NCBI GenBank assembly: GCA_035532215.1 | Contig: DATKRK010000416.1 | Span: 1-64,000, forward strand | Origin: JAICIG01 sp035532215 | Lineage (GTDB): Bacteria; Planctomycetota; Planctomycetia; Pirellulales; JAICIG01 | Direction: 5' to 3' | Length of the DNA: 64,000 nucleotides | Shown here: one piece after another, positions 30,601-36,395 of the stretch | How positions within the stretch are numbered: position 1 is the stretch's first letter | Layout: the number at the start of each line of letters is the position of its first letter | Translations under genes and position numbers: made by a program | The notes under the pieces: generated by a model | Told to the model about the DNA's origin: nothing | Seen by the model: the letters and a program-made list of their open reading frames with translations, nothing else | Database searches by the model: none

Positions 30601-33600
30601 TCCGTTCGTGGCCTCGCCGCCAGGGCTCGGCTCGAACGTGTTCAAGGACCGTGGCGCGATCGAACGCGCCGACTTGACCGGACCGCAAGCCAGTTTGCTG
30701 AGCCCGGTCGACAACAACATCCAAGATCAAGATCCGCGAGTCAACATCGTCCACCCGGTCGGCGAGTTGCTCTCTGAATTCCAAATTCAATTGAACGATG
30801 GCGTCGGTTCGGGCATCGACAATTCGACCGTGACGCCGGACCGCGTCACGGTGCGGCGCAACGGCGTGCTGCTCACGCAGGGGGTCGACTACTCGTTCGT
30901 CTACGACAATAACAACCACATCATCCGCTTGATTGCAGCCTCGGGGGTGTGGCAAAACGGCTACGTCTACGACATCGCCCTCGACAACGGCGTCCATTTC
31001 GACCCGCAGGCCGCCGATACCAGCGGCACGCCGCTGGGCATCAAGGACCTGGCCGGCAATTTCCTGCAAGCCGACTTTCCCAACGGCTTCACGACCTTCC
31101 AACTGATTCTCGACAGCGTGCAGAACGATCCGCCGGCGGTCACCTTGCCGCTGACCGCTCAAACGGTCGCCGAGAATTCGCCGGGCAGTCCCTACAGCCC
31201 GGCGGCGCCCAGTTCCTTGGCCTTCGATACCGCCAACCAGAATACGATTACGGTTTACGATGTCGACGCCAACGGCGGCGTCGAGCAAATCACCGTCTCG
31301 ACGGCCCAAGGCACGCTGGCCATCGGCGGCTCGCTGCCGGGCATCAATATCTTGAACTCGAGCAACGGGACAAGCACGTTGCAATTCCAGGGCACGGTCG
31401 ACGCACTGAATGCTGCGCTCGATACGCTGGTTTACACGCCCGCGCCGTACTTCAACGGCCAGGCGACGATCCAGATCGTGGCCAACGACCTGGGCAATTC
31501 TCCGCCGCCGGCGAAGTTGACGACCGTGTTCATTCCGGTAACCGTGACGCCCGTCAACAACGCGCCGGTCATCACCATGCCGGCTACGCAGTCGGTCACC
31601 GAGGACAACCCGTTGGTCTTCTCGAGCTCGGGCGGAAATCCGATCTCGGTCTTCGATGTGGACGTGCAAGGCGCCGATACGAGCAATCCGAGCTATCTCT
31701 ACACGGAAGAAGTCCGGCTCGACAACTTGCCGGCGATCGCGGGCAACAACAATCTGCCGCAGATCGTGTTAGGAACCACGTCGGGCATCACCTTCCTGGC
31801 GCCGCCCGCCGGCGGGGCCGTGACCGCCAACGGATCGACCGATATTTGGTTCCGCGGCACGCTCTCGGCGATCAACACCGCGCTCAACGGGCTGAAATTC
31901 ATTCCGCCGGCCGAAGACTCGACGGCCGAGCCGGGCCTGTATCCCAATCCTTTCTCGTTGACGCTTGTCACGAACGACAACGGCAACATCGGCGCCGGGG
32001 TTCCGCAAATCGTGACGCAGAGCGTTTCGATCACGGTCAACCCGGTGATCGATGCGCCGACCCTCGACAACAGCCAGACGATGACGCTCTCGCCGCTGAC
32101 CGAGAGTTTGACGTCGCCGACTCCCGCCCAGGTTTCGGCGGCCATCTCCGCGGCGGGAGGAAGCAACACCGTGGCCTCGGTGCTCGCCACCGGCGCCGAC
32201 GGCGGCTCGCCGATCACGATCAACACGCTCACTTCCGGCGGACAACTCGGGATCGCGATCACCGATGCGACCGAAACCGATCCGACTCGGGGGACGTGGT
32301 ATTACTCGGTCGACGCGGGCGCGACTTGGAAGTCGTTCGGCACGGCGGCCACCGACTTCGGCGCGGCGTCGATGAGCCATGCCCTGTTGTTACGCGCGAC
32401 GGATCTCGTCGAGTACGTGCCGGCGGCGAATTTCAATACCAACGGCACGCTCGATCCGCTTCCCACGCTGACGTTCACGGCCTGGGATCAGACCACCGCC
32501 GTGGAACCGGCCCAATTGCAGATTCTGCCTTTGGCGCCGGGCTCGGCCGCCAATCTGACTCAAATCGGCCAAGGCGCCAGCACGCCGTTCAGCGTCGCCA
32601 GCGGCACGGCCACGCTGTCGATCAGCGCGGTCGACAGTCCGCCGCACATCAGCCTGCCGTCGGGCGCCTTCATCACCAACGAAGACGTGGCGATTTCGTT
32701 CAGCGGGGCGAACGCCCCCGTCGTATCGGATCCGGATATCAACGAAGGAAATCTGGCCAACGTCGGCCAGGTCAGCCTCACGGTTTCAGTCAATCCGGCG
32801 CAGGGTACGTTGTCGCTCGGCCCCTCCGTTCCCGGCACGGTGCAAATCATCAACGGCGGGAACGGCCAAAGCAGCATCGCCATTCAAGGGCTGATGGCCG
32901 ACGTCAACACGGCGATCAACGGTTTGAAGTTCACGCCGGCGCTCTATTTCGCCAGCCAGGCCACGGTCAATTTGGTCGTCAACGACTTGGGGAACTTCGG
33001 CGTCTTGCCGCCGGGCTATCCCAGCGCCAACGGCGGCTTGATCGATACGGAAACGTTGACCATCGACGTGACGCCGGTCCATTTCGCTCCGGTGCTCGAC
33101 AGCAACAACGGCGCCCCGACCTTCGCCTCGGTCGTGCAAAACACGCCGCCGGCGAACAACACCGGCAGTACCGTGGGCGCGATGTTGCTGACGGGCGGCT
33201 CGATCGTGTCCGACGTCGATCCGGCGGGTTCCTTCCTGGCGATCGACGCCGACGCGGGGGCCAAGCAGGGGATCGCCGTGACCGGACTGACGACTGCCAG
33301 CGGCGGCATTTGGTACTATTCCACCAACGGCGGCGCCAGCTTCAGTCTGGTTGGCGCGGTTTCGCCGTCGAACGCCTTGTTGCTGCGTTCCACCGATCTG
33401 GTTCGCTTCCTGCCCAACCAGAACTTCACCGGCAACGTGACCATGACCTTCCAGGCCTGGGACCAAACGGATCAGGCGGCGGCAGGCAGTCGAGTGAATT
33501 TGACGACGGCCGGCGCGACGGGCGGCAAGACCGCTTACAGCACCGCCAGCGCCACCGCGACGCTCAGCGTCACGCCGATTCCCTTGGCGCCGTCGTTCCA

Positions 33601-35878
33601 TCTGATTTCGACCGCCACGCTGGAAGACAACACCGTCCTTGCCAGCGGCGGCAGTCCCGGCGGCAGCAACCCGAACCTGATCTTGGTCCCCGGCTTCGCG
33701 TATGGCATTTCGAACGGCGCCGGCGGCACGACTGCCACGACGTTTACCGTCAGCGACTACAACAACGACTCGATCCCGTACAACGGCCTGTTCTCCGTGC
33801 CGCCGACGATTGCTTCCGACGGCACGTTGAGCTATCAGCTTAATCCGGACGTGTTCGGCGTGGCGACGCTGAAGGTCGTCGCCAGCAATGGCGCGGCGAC
33901 TTCGGCCGCGCAGCAGACGACGATCACCGTCACGGCCATCGACGATCCGCCGACGCTGGATCCGATTTCGAGCCTCACGGTGTTGGACAATTCCGGCCAA
34001 AACGCCGTCTCTTTGACGGGGATCTCGGCCGGTCTCAACGAGTCGCAGGTCCTGACGATCACCGCGACGTCGAAGGACACGAGCATCATCCCCAACCCGA
34101 CGATCAGCTACGCCAGCCCGAACGCGACCGGCCTGTTGTTCTTCACGCCGGTGCTCGGCAAAGCTGGAACCGTGAGGATCACCGTCACCGTGACCGACAA
34201 CGGCAACATCGCGGCGGGCGGCTTGAACTCGTTCTCGCAAACCTTCGACGTCACCGTTCAGAGCACTGTGCCCGTGGCCAGCGGCGGCACCGTCACCATC
34301 GACGAAGGAAGCCAGGGGACGATCGCGCTGAACGGCGTCAACGGCGTGGGCGACAGCGGCACGCTGTCGGCGAAAATTACCAGCTTGCCCAGCGGCGGCA
34401 CGTTGTACCAAACGTCCGACGGAATCACGCTCGGGTCGCCGATCACGTCCGTGCCGACGAACGTCTCGAACCCGAACATGCAGGTGATCTACGTCCCGAA
34501 CGCCGGCCAGTTCGGCAGCCCCTTCGACAGTTTCCGCTTCGAGGTGACCAATGGCACGCAAACCTCGGCTCCGGCTACTGAAACCATTGACGTAACCCAG
34601 GTCAATCAGGCGCCGACCTTCACGGCCGGGCCGAACATTAACCTGGCGGCGGGCAATACGACCGCGCAGGTCTTCTCGGGTTGGGCCAAGAACATCTCGC
34701 CGGGCGCACCCAACGAATCGGCTCAAACGCTGACCTTCCTCGTCCTCGGCGATACGAATCCCAGCATGTTCAGCGTGCTGCCGGCCGTAGATCCGATTAC
34801 CGGCAACCTGACATTCAGTCTGGCCGCCAACGCCAGCGGATCGGCCACGATCTCGCTGGTGTTGAAAGACAACGGCGGCACGGCGAACGGCGGCCACGAC
34901 ACCTCGGCGCCGCAGAGCTTCACGATTTCGGCCAGCGCGGCGCCCACGGCGAATCCGGAAACGTATATCGTCAACGACAGCGGCGCCAGTTTCGTCACTG
35001 CGGCCTCGGGAGTGCTGGCGAATGATTCCGATCCGAACGTCGGCGGCGTCATGACCGCGACGCTCGTTTCGGCGCCGAGCTTCGGCCGCGTGACGCTCAA
35101 CTCCGACGGCTCGTTCAGCTACACGCCGGGCGGAAGCTTCGAAGGACTCGATCGCTTCACCTATCGCGATGTCGACGCCGGGCTGAGCAGCAACGTGACG
35201 ACCGTCACGATCTGGTCTCACGAGGCGGCGATCGTCAACAAGTTCTACCAACAGGTCTTGAACCGAAACGCGGACGACGCCGGTTTGCAGTACTGGGCCA
35301 ACCAGTTGCACAACGGCGCTCAGCCCGGCGCCATCGCACAAGGAATCTTCGAGAGCAACGAGCACCTGGACCCGATCATCACCCAGTACTACGAGCAATT
35401 CCTGCTCCGCGCTCCCGACCAGCAAGGGCTGACCTTCTGGCGCGACCAGGTCTGGAAGGTTTACGGCGGGCCGGAGCAAGTTATCGCCGGCATGATCAGT
35501 TCTCCCGAATTCTTCCAATCCGCCGGCGGAACCAACACCGGCTGGGTGACGCAGTTGTACCAGCGGCTGCTCAAACGGGCGCCCGACACGCAAGGGCTCC
35601 AATTCTGGGTCGGCCTGCTCGATCAGCATCAGGCGACCGAGTCGCAAGTGGTGCTCGGTTTCCTCAGCAGCACCGAGTATTACACGAATTTGGTCGACGG
35701 CTTCTTCCAGCAGTACCTCGAGCGGGCGCCGTCGTCGGCCGAGTTGGCTCAGTACTTGTCTCAGCTCCAGGCAGGGGCCAGCCAGCGGGCCATCCAAATC
35801 AAGATCGTGGATACGCCCGAGTACTTGAACAATCCGCCCGCTCCGGCCGTCGGAGCGGCGATTCGGTTGTACTACTAA
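15635..35878 (+). CDS. Giant modular extracellular protein 1 (6747 residues)
   Basis: Start ATG with AGGAG 8 nt upstream. N-terminus MGMWSSW, basic tract, then LLEQFEQRLMLTG (about 39-51), the planctomycete extracellular motif. Domains in order, approximate residues: beta-sandwich (50-330); metzincin-like domain with MHEIGHALGL (His529, Glu530, His533) and AMGY; PPC-like domain (590-910) interrupted by inserted modules; beta-helix (IYVDK...NPFTTIQAAL, 986 on; more at 1311-1460, 2480-2830 and 4740-4945); PPC-like repeats (2866-3340, 4524-4666); an Ig-like domain (5031-5156); eight or so cadherin-like units (5165-6440); a VCBS-like unit; DUF4214 (6529-6733). About eleven copies of a DGxTF...FEF...AIN module are interspersed (642-835, 1039-1272, 1466-2196, 2329-2422, 3559-3642, 4389-4456). 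The third metzincin ligand is Asn539 rather than His/Asp. It is probably a secreted or cell-surface adhesin or envelope component; the function is not known. Confidence 0.88.
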   Translation: MGMWSSWRPIQNPEQDRNRRRGARRRGRAARPLVGREMLLEQFEQRLMLTGPQLISIIPDAGGLLLPGDTLNVAPKELTFNFDQNQTINAGTLAGIELVRSGGDGTFGNSNDVQITPGFIGIGTQPNTVVMRFSTSLPDDLYQITIVGSGPNALTNASQEAFNNGVNESQEFRLNLGPQVLAVVPQPISLPDPTTGVRTQAANEIDVYFNQRLQEWAGHPGQLDPALFQLIATKNTATTADDTVYVLDPNVSTSTPAVFADGTTHVAGQVYYNAANNEARLVFGQTSSVPGAINLNTLGTGSFRLRFGNSDQPQQAPLVVPVPPSPDNPSTPGGTGPGDTFSTSMATGALGDGQTKLFDSSIAPMSVNAGLLFPGGDSAPGTQNIADPTSISGLAAWITSQGIQNHLIDGRYTSPGGVTTIPYNFQDIYGSDVNGNLLHNQISTTQEQDVRDIFSLFSYYSGVNFVETPHDGITFAVGDIRAVAPSDPATSVNGIEGPTKTAPFVAIVNGNVNWGQSEYGGAFFAVAMHEIGHALGLGNSYDLPAPNAMGYTGVTGGGEDPNQPTQPANQVGTAEPALPGAGDISALQYLYSTDSKDVDLYKFTLTQQGVLNAQTIAQQLTPTSSLNTVLTLYNELTLLGLPANGGQGVSDGQTFSITSTNPGGVTATTQTFEFNSGLSLTLPAGGVVDGRTFSLSDGTHTVRFEFAVNGRQLSPGDTNTPIDYNANDSLDTIAGDVVQAINSAVKNAGLGVTAQGSQTIDATYSGSGAINIGGDANTTFSAQNAGLTISGNVNVQAGHILVRYAPADTQHDLAIAIANAITGAAVSLGNPNGLNVSATAELNQVQLQGPISLDISGSPTLTSSIQRSIISRNDDFIGTDSLINLNLTPGVYYIGVSSSGNTNYDPNITDSGWGGASNGMYELRLNFQATPSTPTNPAKASLDSYVAPVDTGLNALGQDAPQPLDGDANGTPGGTYNFWFNVTNPTSTIYVDKTPPKPGDISGPLGSLTNPFTTIQAALNSGLLVAGTNLRIEGNEGASFVLPLSAKPFAVGQQFTVSAGTVSAVFEFTSSGAAANGQLLPDGNYAVALPATYTPLGAAFAVQNAIQNVFPSSSPQGDASGDIQVALSSDSANEYVNLTGKLRITLGIDPPPATALSTQPHAAGGTDLVVPLGAAPIVAGQTFQIVAGTVTAKFEFASGAGISPGQLLTDGNYAVVLPATYSAQNVAAALQAAIAASPLSGAAAGNVVVSVTNDLTNYYATLTGSLSISVTVLSTPATPMSFKYSDVAYQIGANNAANQFQPLADGATFDVPRGVTVMIDPGAEFKMSKSIIDVGSSAQGIDRSQGSLQVLGIPGNQVIFTSFADDTVGGQTEFPDTAPTRGDWGGLAFRNDSGLEPLGIFVNYVDEANLRYGGGQVSVNGTPSVFNAVDMESARPTVTNNIIVDSAQAPISATPNSFEKTQFQQNVRLTAAAGSAIVDGQTFQIHGATFEFINVNNPQNSAGNGKYKSLPGVVQVLYHSGFSGPTDTDVQVALEIAEAINGAQQLSHPAVQAAVTGNQVTITNVTSVDSPVALDVPFSGSQSGLNGETFAIKGTVFEFFSGDAFQVPANGGTGIADGATFTITQGANAVTFEFAANGRTLTDGHVAIDYNNNPGATVPLVDTMDTLAREVVQAINAQAAAGAFGAGSPISAAYSGKGVISIGSNASTSYSLGGSGLTLLAGANQAPLTPNNVLVHFNPADTSLALAQEMAAAINAAQIDGGTGQLVYAEAVQSGATARVDLMYSSDVNLSAPGSAPLTMSLLTPLTINTVPGSQLSEGDTFTVNGKTFEFDSGYTLTVPQNLALAAPQSFSISDGTNTIDFDFNGPSPARQDHVNIPYSPGETRDQLAQDIVTAINNSGLKGIFATWLGSLGGQYTGQVNIGGVAASTLPGAPAATQVNTNVVYDNSALTRSGSPGFTGFTSGDVLTVPDLSAATGLRSFLISDGTKTVTFDFNGAPQVGHVNIPFTPGTDTADTIAQAMVAAVNAQSFFGVYATWLGQFGSAYTGQVNLEGVIKGTANSLQYPATLVTANTGGPPTPTTPALQLTGQPGFTGLTAGYVLSLPSTLSPSGVDSFEISDGVKDVTFDFNGPAQPGHVIIAYTSGETPDQLAQGIVTAINAQGFFGVHATWLGQFGTLYAGQISIEGVVAGSVNGNAYPATSVTADIPAAVGDPLILSGQPGADHTGGIPAPFVPTDSASTIASEIGAAVSGSGLDVSANSNTAGAGTVTFQNVDSLVPSPLVMQPSPEPIAYQLQNVFSFGADTLPLAVSNDIFTADYQRIGPEVHGNVLALPQPKVLSIGSPGQVQDGQQFVINNLGFEFDNNNTTTAGYHAVSFTAAQLAAPNALDLLAEDVAAAINAASNPASPQYVQGFNVTATIGSLGSGQVILSSNAANAAVVTNGAPLSIKQSIVENTINGLFVNIRTNLGKSIDTLDVSAEFNATDIPYVITSNLEITGETGGPLGTTGRESARLQVDPGVVVKMLGSRIEVGMGANFVAEADQNHRVIFTSLFDDTFGGGGTFYTNGDDQNPTPPQAAAPGDWGGIYFSPTSKGSIDHALITYAGGSIPIEGGFDSFNAIEIHQAQVRITNSSLLSNASGKSSGTRNGRGANDAAVIYVIDAQPVLVNNIVQNNQGAAISVNVNSLNNALTPDWGRSTGVIDSFTQFADNYGPLVRLNKLGNNSINGMLVRGGTLNTASIWDDTDIVHVVESEIDTTNYATNGGLRLQSNSTQSLVVKLLGASAGFTATGVASNITDRIGGTLQIIGTAGHPVVLTSLYDNNVGAGLTPGDRPDNVTLNGNTTKPSPGDWNSVLFDQYANDNNVAVINEAESTFTGGQGTDNTPGAAQNLGALAPNLKSGDDKQRLGYVVHGFISPDDTHDMDVYSFSAAPGTQVWLDLGNTSMALDAVLELVDANGNVLARSDNSVLEQEDAIQAGNPLVAGPLLSGLIPGGTNLAQPMQSTTFQSNVYPASNVHDFGSINPRDPGMRVVLPGGPLQQGQSNPTYYVRVYSRGPNSNPYVNSPAPGQSAPAESNGLTSGAYDLQVRLQETTQVAGSVVRFASINYAKDGITVLGQPDHSPLAGQSVSSGSNNVTITVPPSPFGSTDPTYFPGQANGPAAAQNLGDLLTTDTSSLSVGGNLTDPGQVDWYSFTLNYDLMQAIQHVNGADKTFSTIFDIGYADGLTRPDTTLSVFNQYGQLILSGRDSNISDQQPQPGAGADTSNLSHGSFGTLDSYIGSAQLPTGYANGTTPGSLAGQNPVGLNSYTYYVAVSSNATLPTAMDATFNANSANPLVRLEPLEGFKRIVEDHIGFTGYTSGNALFNSGNLTSGNQSSGNTMAPQDGALLPIQTVADLQQHVVPYTLDNVVGYAVTDNHLYTINPATGQQETDVSALATDQPPNGVWKDISIRNDGKMFGYRTAYDTTGNSGYFYQIDPGTGAQTLLGGDGAAGKWGLSKEVDSMVWTGDGFNNSYKLFFSIRAANGISALVRANPDTGDTTQTPPYGLYGYMETGLQNGIKIESLAAQDANKNPQIFEGQSFQLTDLAGRTITFVFHNTANPPLPPPPAGAAYIDFASGDSADTVGMEIDSAINQAFFALGAPVNPPANYKPLTANYSFAGTAKPIQPGEVDVNNVASEDFSNASQFNVTSTGVGGYITGMALDPTTGEIYCVSSNGGVYVMDGPNPGSMRYLGASQVFTKAGYSFTGLNVGPQDLDWNGDGTPGDLRHVLIASADVAGGGSVLTAISMDDLAAGNIFNSQPIQAGAPVAIFDVPGVDQNGLSGPTGSYTDNTPLAETGATGIALSPLDFNLWHPTFTRWADPGHGIPNTYSNSRVGGFPTSVTSGDVNFSTNGSAGGEVAGGVSFYFGMDNYMPEPANYFGYNGIDAQYGVLDTNTQKNLTYQTNSAASPVIRQTYNLPGGADGILETNGFSLAGYSSADKPTLYFNYYLDTNNNNTKGVTPGFNDFTQAARVYASADGGKTWQLMATNDATRTYYDTNTNITGQLGELPQFATASADVPATTLNGQPVVDPRQQTQQLFNSTGTWRQARIDLGNFAGQQNILLRFDFHTSGSSDIYSSYNPQFVQGDQYGNPTKPTRAQNLQHEGFYIDDIIVGLAERGEQVTNSPAGQTQFFTTPQNPNFGAPTETLTGQYQLQIRPGQATGQTINPNNSAIELNPNQFDVNDRLTSGYTLVAPEGHFNQSITKTLPSFNLATQAYSVPTQTYTFQNLPTPTGGGTLTISGVGDLEGILEYLKLDGIGDVSVTQNVFFSQAQADKAQQGQFITSTQIHLSQAQLLKLLAAGGGNSIQFNLTPQTPIDGANTNNLDLNNTNPATQVNSLLQLNVTLDYASAPYDGQTFTISDGVNQAVFELDDNNSLVNPSDIRVAFDPTFTAAQLAQAMAAAINQQTLLKVTASTADAAGNNAASNTNDTNDRVNLFGAAWVQVGMPQVTVSGAGAASPPPNTIGNAFKTTLDSAASSGNRAFNGYGELGNAAGTSGISNPRDVNLYQVHLNAGDALTVQLNSGSILSSLQPYLRIFDAAGNEVGNSSTLTQLPTLPDGSGFPPNAFVAPDPYYTFTAQSTGDYYIGVSGAGNLLYDPTKPPAAWTATTPNPAGSTGYYQIHISVGSINVRGVVPPATPSFSFFPPNYEPGQPVNEGTLSYQGQLQLPTSTGNPYTGDPNIGDDGTIRVLKYDYTGDAQVVAPQGSLILESNQITNSSDVGILVSSAPREGLLGQPNPNLPHQGGVVNTPVLNSARLVPGVVVENNLVTNFGNAGIQFSGDTNPAGAPLAAVPFGRLINNTVYGGLQATGKVGILVSNNASPTVVNNIVANTQLGISVDASSQALPSPPVLGANLFSGNAKNTNLGNPAQYPNGDPGSNGIVLTAGQPLFTNPALGNFYLKEYSPAIDSSLNSLVDRPQMTAVTGPLGISPSPILAPDTDMNGQLRVDDPFVASPPGLGSNVFKDRGAIERADLTGPQASLLSPVDNNIQDQDPRVNIVHPVGELLSEFQIQLNDGVGSGIDNSTVTPDRVTVRRNGVLLTQGVDYSFVYDNNNHIIRLIAASGVWQNGYVYDIALDNGVHFDPQAADTSGTPLGIKDLAGNFLQADFPNGFTTFQLILDSVQNDPPAVTLPLTAQTVAENSPGSPYSPAAPSSLAFDTANQNTITVYDVDANGGVEQITVSTAQGTLAIGGSLPGINILNSSNGTSTLQFQGTVDALNAALDTLVYTPAPYFNGQATIQIVANDLGNSPPPAKLTTVFIPVTVTPVNNAPVITMPATQSVTEDNPLVFSSSGGNPISVFDVDVQGADTSNPSYLYTEEVRLDNLPAIAGNNNLPQIVLGTTSGITFLAPPAGGAVTANGSTDIWFRGTLSAINTALNGLKFIPPAEDSTAEPGLYPNPFSLTLVTNDNGNIGAGVPQIVTQSVSITVNPVIDAPTLDNSQTMTLSPLTESLTSPTPAQVSAAISAAGGSNTVASVLATGADGGSPITINTLTSGGQLGIAITDATETDPTRGTWYYSVDAGATWKSFGTAATDFGAASMSHALLLRATDLVEYVPAANFNTNGTLDPLPTLTFTAWDQTTAVEPAQLQILPLAPGSAANLTQIGQGASTPFSVASGTATLSISAVDSPPHISLPSGAFITNEDVAISFSGANAPVVSDPDINEGNLANVGQVSLTVSVNPAQGTLSLGPSVPGTVQIINGGNGQSSIAIQGLMADVNTAINGLKFTPALYFASQATVNLVVNDLGNFGVLPPGYPSANGGLIDTETLTIDVTPVHFAPVLDSNNGAPTFASVVQNTPPANNTGSTVGAMLLTGGSIVSDVDPAGSFLAIDADAGAKQGIAVTGLTTASGGIWYYSTNGGASFSLVGAVSPSNALLLRSTDLVRFLPNQNFTGNVTMTFQAWDQTDQAAAGSRVNLTTAGATGGKTAYSTASATATLSVTPIPLAPSFHLISTATLEDNTVLASGGSPGGSNPNLILVPGFAYGISNGAGGTTATTFTVSDYNNDSIPYNGLFSVPPTIASDGTLSYQLNPDVFGVATLKVVASNGAATSAAQQTTITVTAIDDPPTLDPISSLTVLDNSGQNAVSLTGISAGLNESQVLTITATSKDTSIIPNPTISYASPNATGLLFFTPVLGKAGTVRITVTVTDNGNIAAGGLNSFSQTFDVTVQSTVPVASGGTVTIDEGSQGTIALNGVNGVGDSGTLSAKITSLPSGGTLYQTSDGITLGSPITSVPTNVSNPNMQVIYVPNAGQFGSPFDSFRFEVTNGTQTSAPATETIDVTQVNQAPTFTAGPNINLAAGNTTAQVFSGWAKNISPGAPNESAQTLTFLVLGDTNPSMFSVLPAVDPITGNLTFSLAANASGSATISLVLKDNGGTANGGHDTSAPQSFTISASAAPTANPETYIVNDSGASFVTAASGVLANDSDPNVGGVMTATLVSAPSFGRVTLNSDGSFSYTPGGSFEGLDRFTYRDVDAGLSSNVTTVTIWSHEAAIVNKFYQQVLNRNADDAGLQYWANQLHNGAQPGAIAQGIFESNEHLDPIITQYYEQFLLRAPDQQGLTFWRDQVWKVYGGPEQVIAGMISSPEFFQSAGGTNTGWVTQLYQRLLKRAPDTQGLQFWVGLLDQHQATESQVVLGFLSSTEYYTNLVDGFFQQYLERAPSSAELAQYLSQLQAGASQRAIQIKIVDTPEYLNNPPAPAVGAAIRLYY
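17150..17430 (+). other. Metzincin-like domain of giant protein 1
   Basis: MHEIGHALGLGNSYD begins at 17216 and is followed by AMGY (Met-turn position) and a conserved D-I-x-x-x-x-Y-L-Y lead into the PPC-like domain. HExxHxxGxx is intact, but position 11 of the motif is Asn where metzincins have His or Asp; Asp542 nearby might substitute. Activity is therefore doubtful. Confidence 0.7.
21060..22250 (+). repeat. Triplicated internal module (130-134 residues) in giant protein 1
   Basis: Three consecutive units share I-S-D-G-x-x-x-x-x-F-D-F-N-G, then H-V-x-I-x-Y/F, then A-T-W-L-G-x-x-G-x-x-Y-x-G-Q. The S-D-G codons start at 21194, 21584 and 21986, giving periods of 390 and 402 bp. They are closer to each other than to other copies of the module, which indicates recent tandem duplication. 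Confidence 0.8.
31126..34950 (+). other. Cadherin-like tandem block of giant protein 1
   Basis: About eight beta-sandwich units of 100-190 residues, separated by linkers such as VTPVNNAP, VNPVIDAP, VTPVHFAP, VTAIDDPP and VTQVNQAP. Within units, the pattern G-T-L-x-L/I-G ... F-x-G-T-L/V-x-x-I/L-N-x-A-L-x-x-L-x-Y/F-x-P ... F/Y-N-G is typical of adhesin cadherin-like repeats. It is a stalk-like, probably calcium-stiffened region. Confidence 0.75.
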
Positions 35879-35899
35879 GGACGGAGGAGAAGGGGGGTC

Positions 35900-35937
35900 G
35901 CTTTTTTCTTGACTTAGATGTAGCGCGAGATTTAATG
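35900..35937 (+). promoter_or_regulatory. Shared promoter-like element, copy 3
   Basis: GCTTTTTT at 35900, TTGACT (35909-35914), a 17-bp spacer (TAGATGTAGCGCGAGAT) and TTAATG (35932-35937). Similarity to copy 1 continues past the -10-like box (AACCTAAGCTCGTCC against AAACTTAACTCGCCC). It lies 458 nt before the start of the second giant. Confidence 0.65.
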
Positions 35938-36247
35938 GAACCTAAGCTCGTCCGAGTTCGGAACATACCGCCGGCGCCTGCCTCAAGGCCCTGCAGCGGG
36001 TTAAAGGCGCCAGGATGGCACTCTCGCCGGAGTTGCCGGCGTCGAGGCCGCGGGCTGTTGGTAATCGGCTTTTCGTCGACGGCGCCGAGTCTGATTCGTA
36101 AACGCCGCCGCCGCCGACGAAGTCTGCCGGTCAATGATCGAGCCGTGTCAGTTCGCCTGTGGCAAGATGTCGGCGGTGGTGCGCGCAGAGATAGCCTTGT
36201 ATGACGGGCAATCGTCAGTCTGGGCTGAAATGGTAATTGGGGAGGAC

Positions 36248-36279
36248 TTGGCACTTTACCTGGCCAGATAAAGTGGCAA
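36248..36279. promoter_or_regulatory. 32-bp near-perfect palindrome, operator-like
   Basis: TTGGCACTTTAC / CTGGCCAG / ATAAAGTGGCAA reads as a palindrome with two mismatched pairs, centred on CTGGCCAG. It has no loop, which suits a dimeric DNA-binding protein better than an RNA hairpin. It is between the shared element and the giant 2 start. Confidence 0.5.
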
Positions 36280-36343
36280 GTATAGGATGTTTGCGTATTG
36301 CTATTAGAATGGCAGAAATAGAAAACTAAGGGGTTCTGCCTAA

Positions 36344-36373
36344 CCTGTTCCGAGGCCGTCTGGTTGGAACAGG
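36344..36373 (+). other. Leader hairpin upstream of giant 2
   Basis: CCTGTTCC (36344-36351) and GGAACAGG (36366-36373) pair across a 14-nt loop. The stem ends 10 nt before the AGGAG ribosome site at 36383, so it could affect translation, but no T-tract follows. Confidence 0.45.
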
Positions 36374-36395
36374 ATTCCACCTAGGAGAAGAATTC

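Larger units (their letters stand above)
35879..36395. other. 517-bp intergenic leader between the two giants
   Basis: It contains the promoter-like element at 35900, the 32-bp palindrome at 36248 and the hairpin at 36344. It has no credible open reading frame. Confidence 0.6.

Noticed and set aside
26543..31669. 1708-codon open frame on the minus strand, and similar ones at 22895-25879, 32786-35797, 36381-39482, 45498-48770 and 50781-54110
   Set aside because: All lie opposite the giant genes, are Arg/Val/Asp-rich without domains, and mirror the third-position GC bias of the plus-strand genes. They are shadows.
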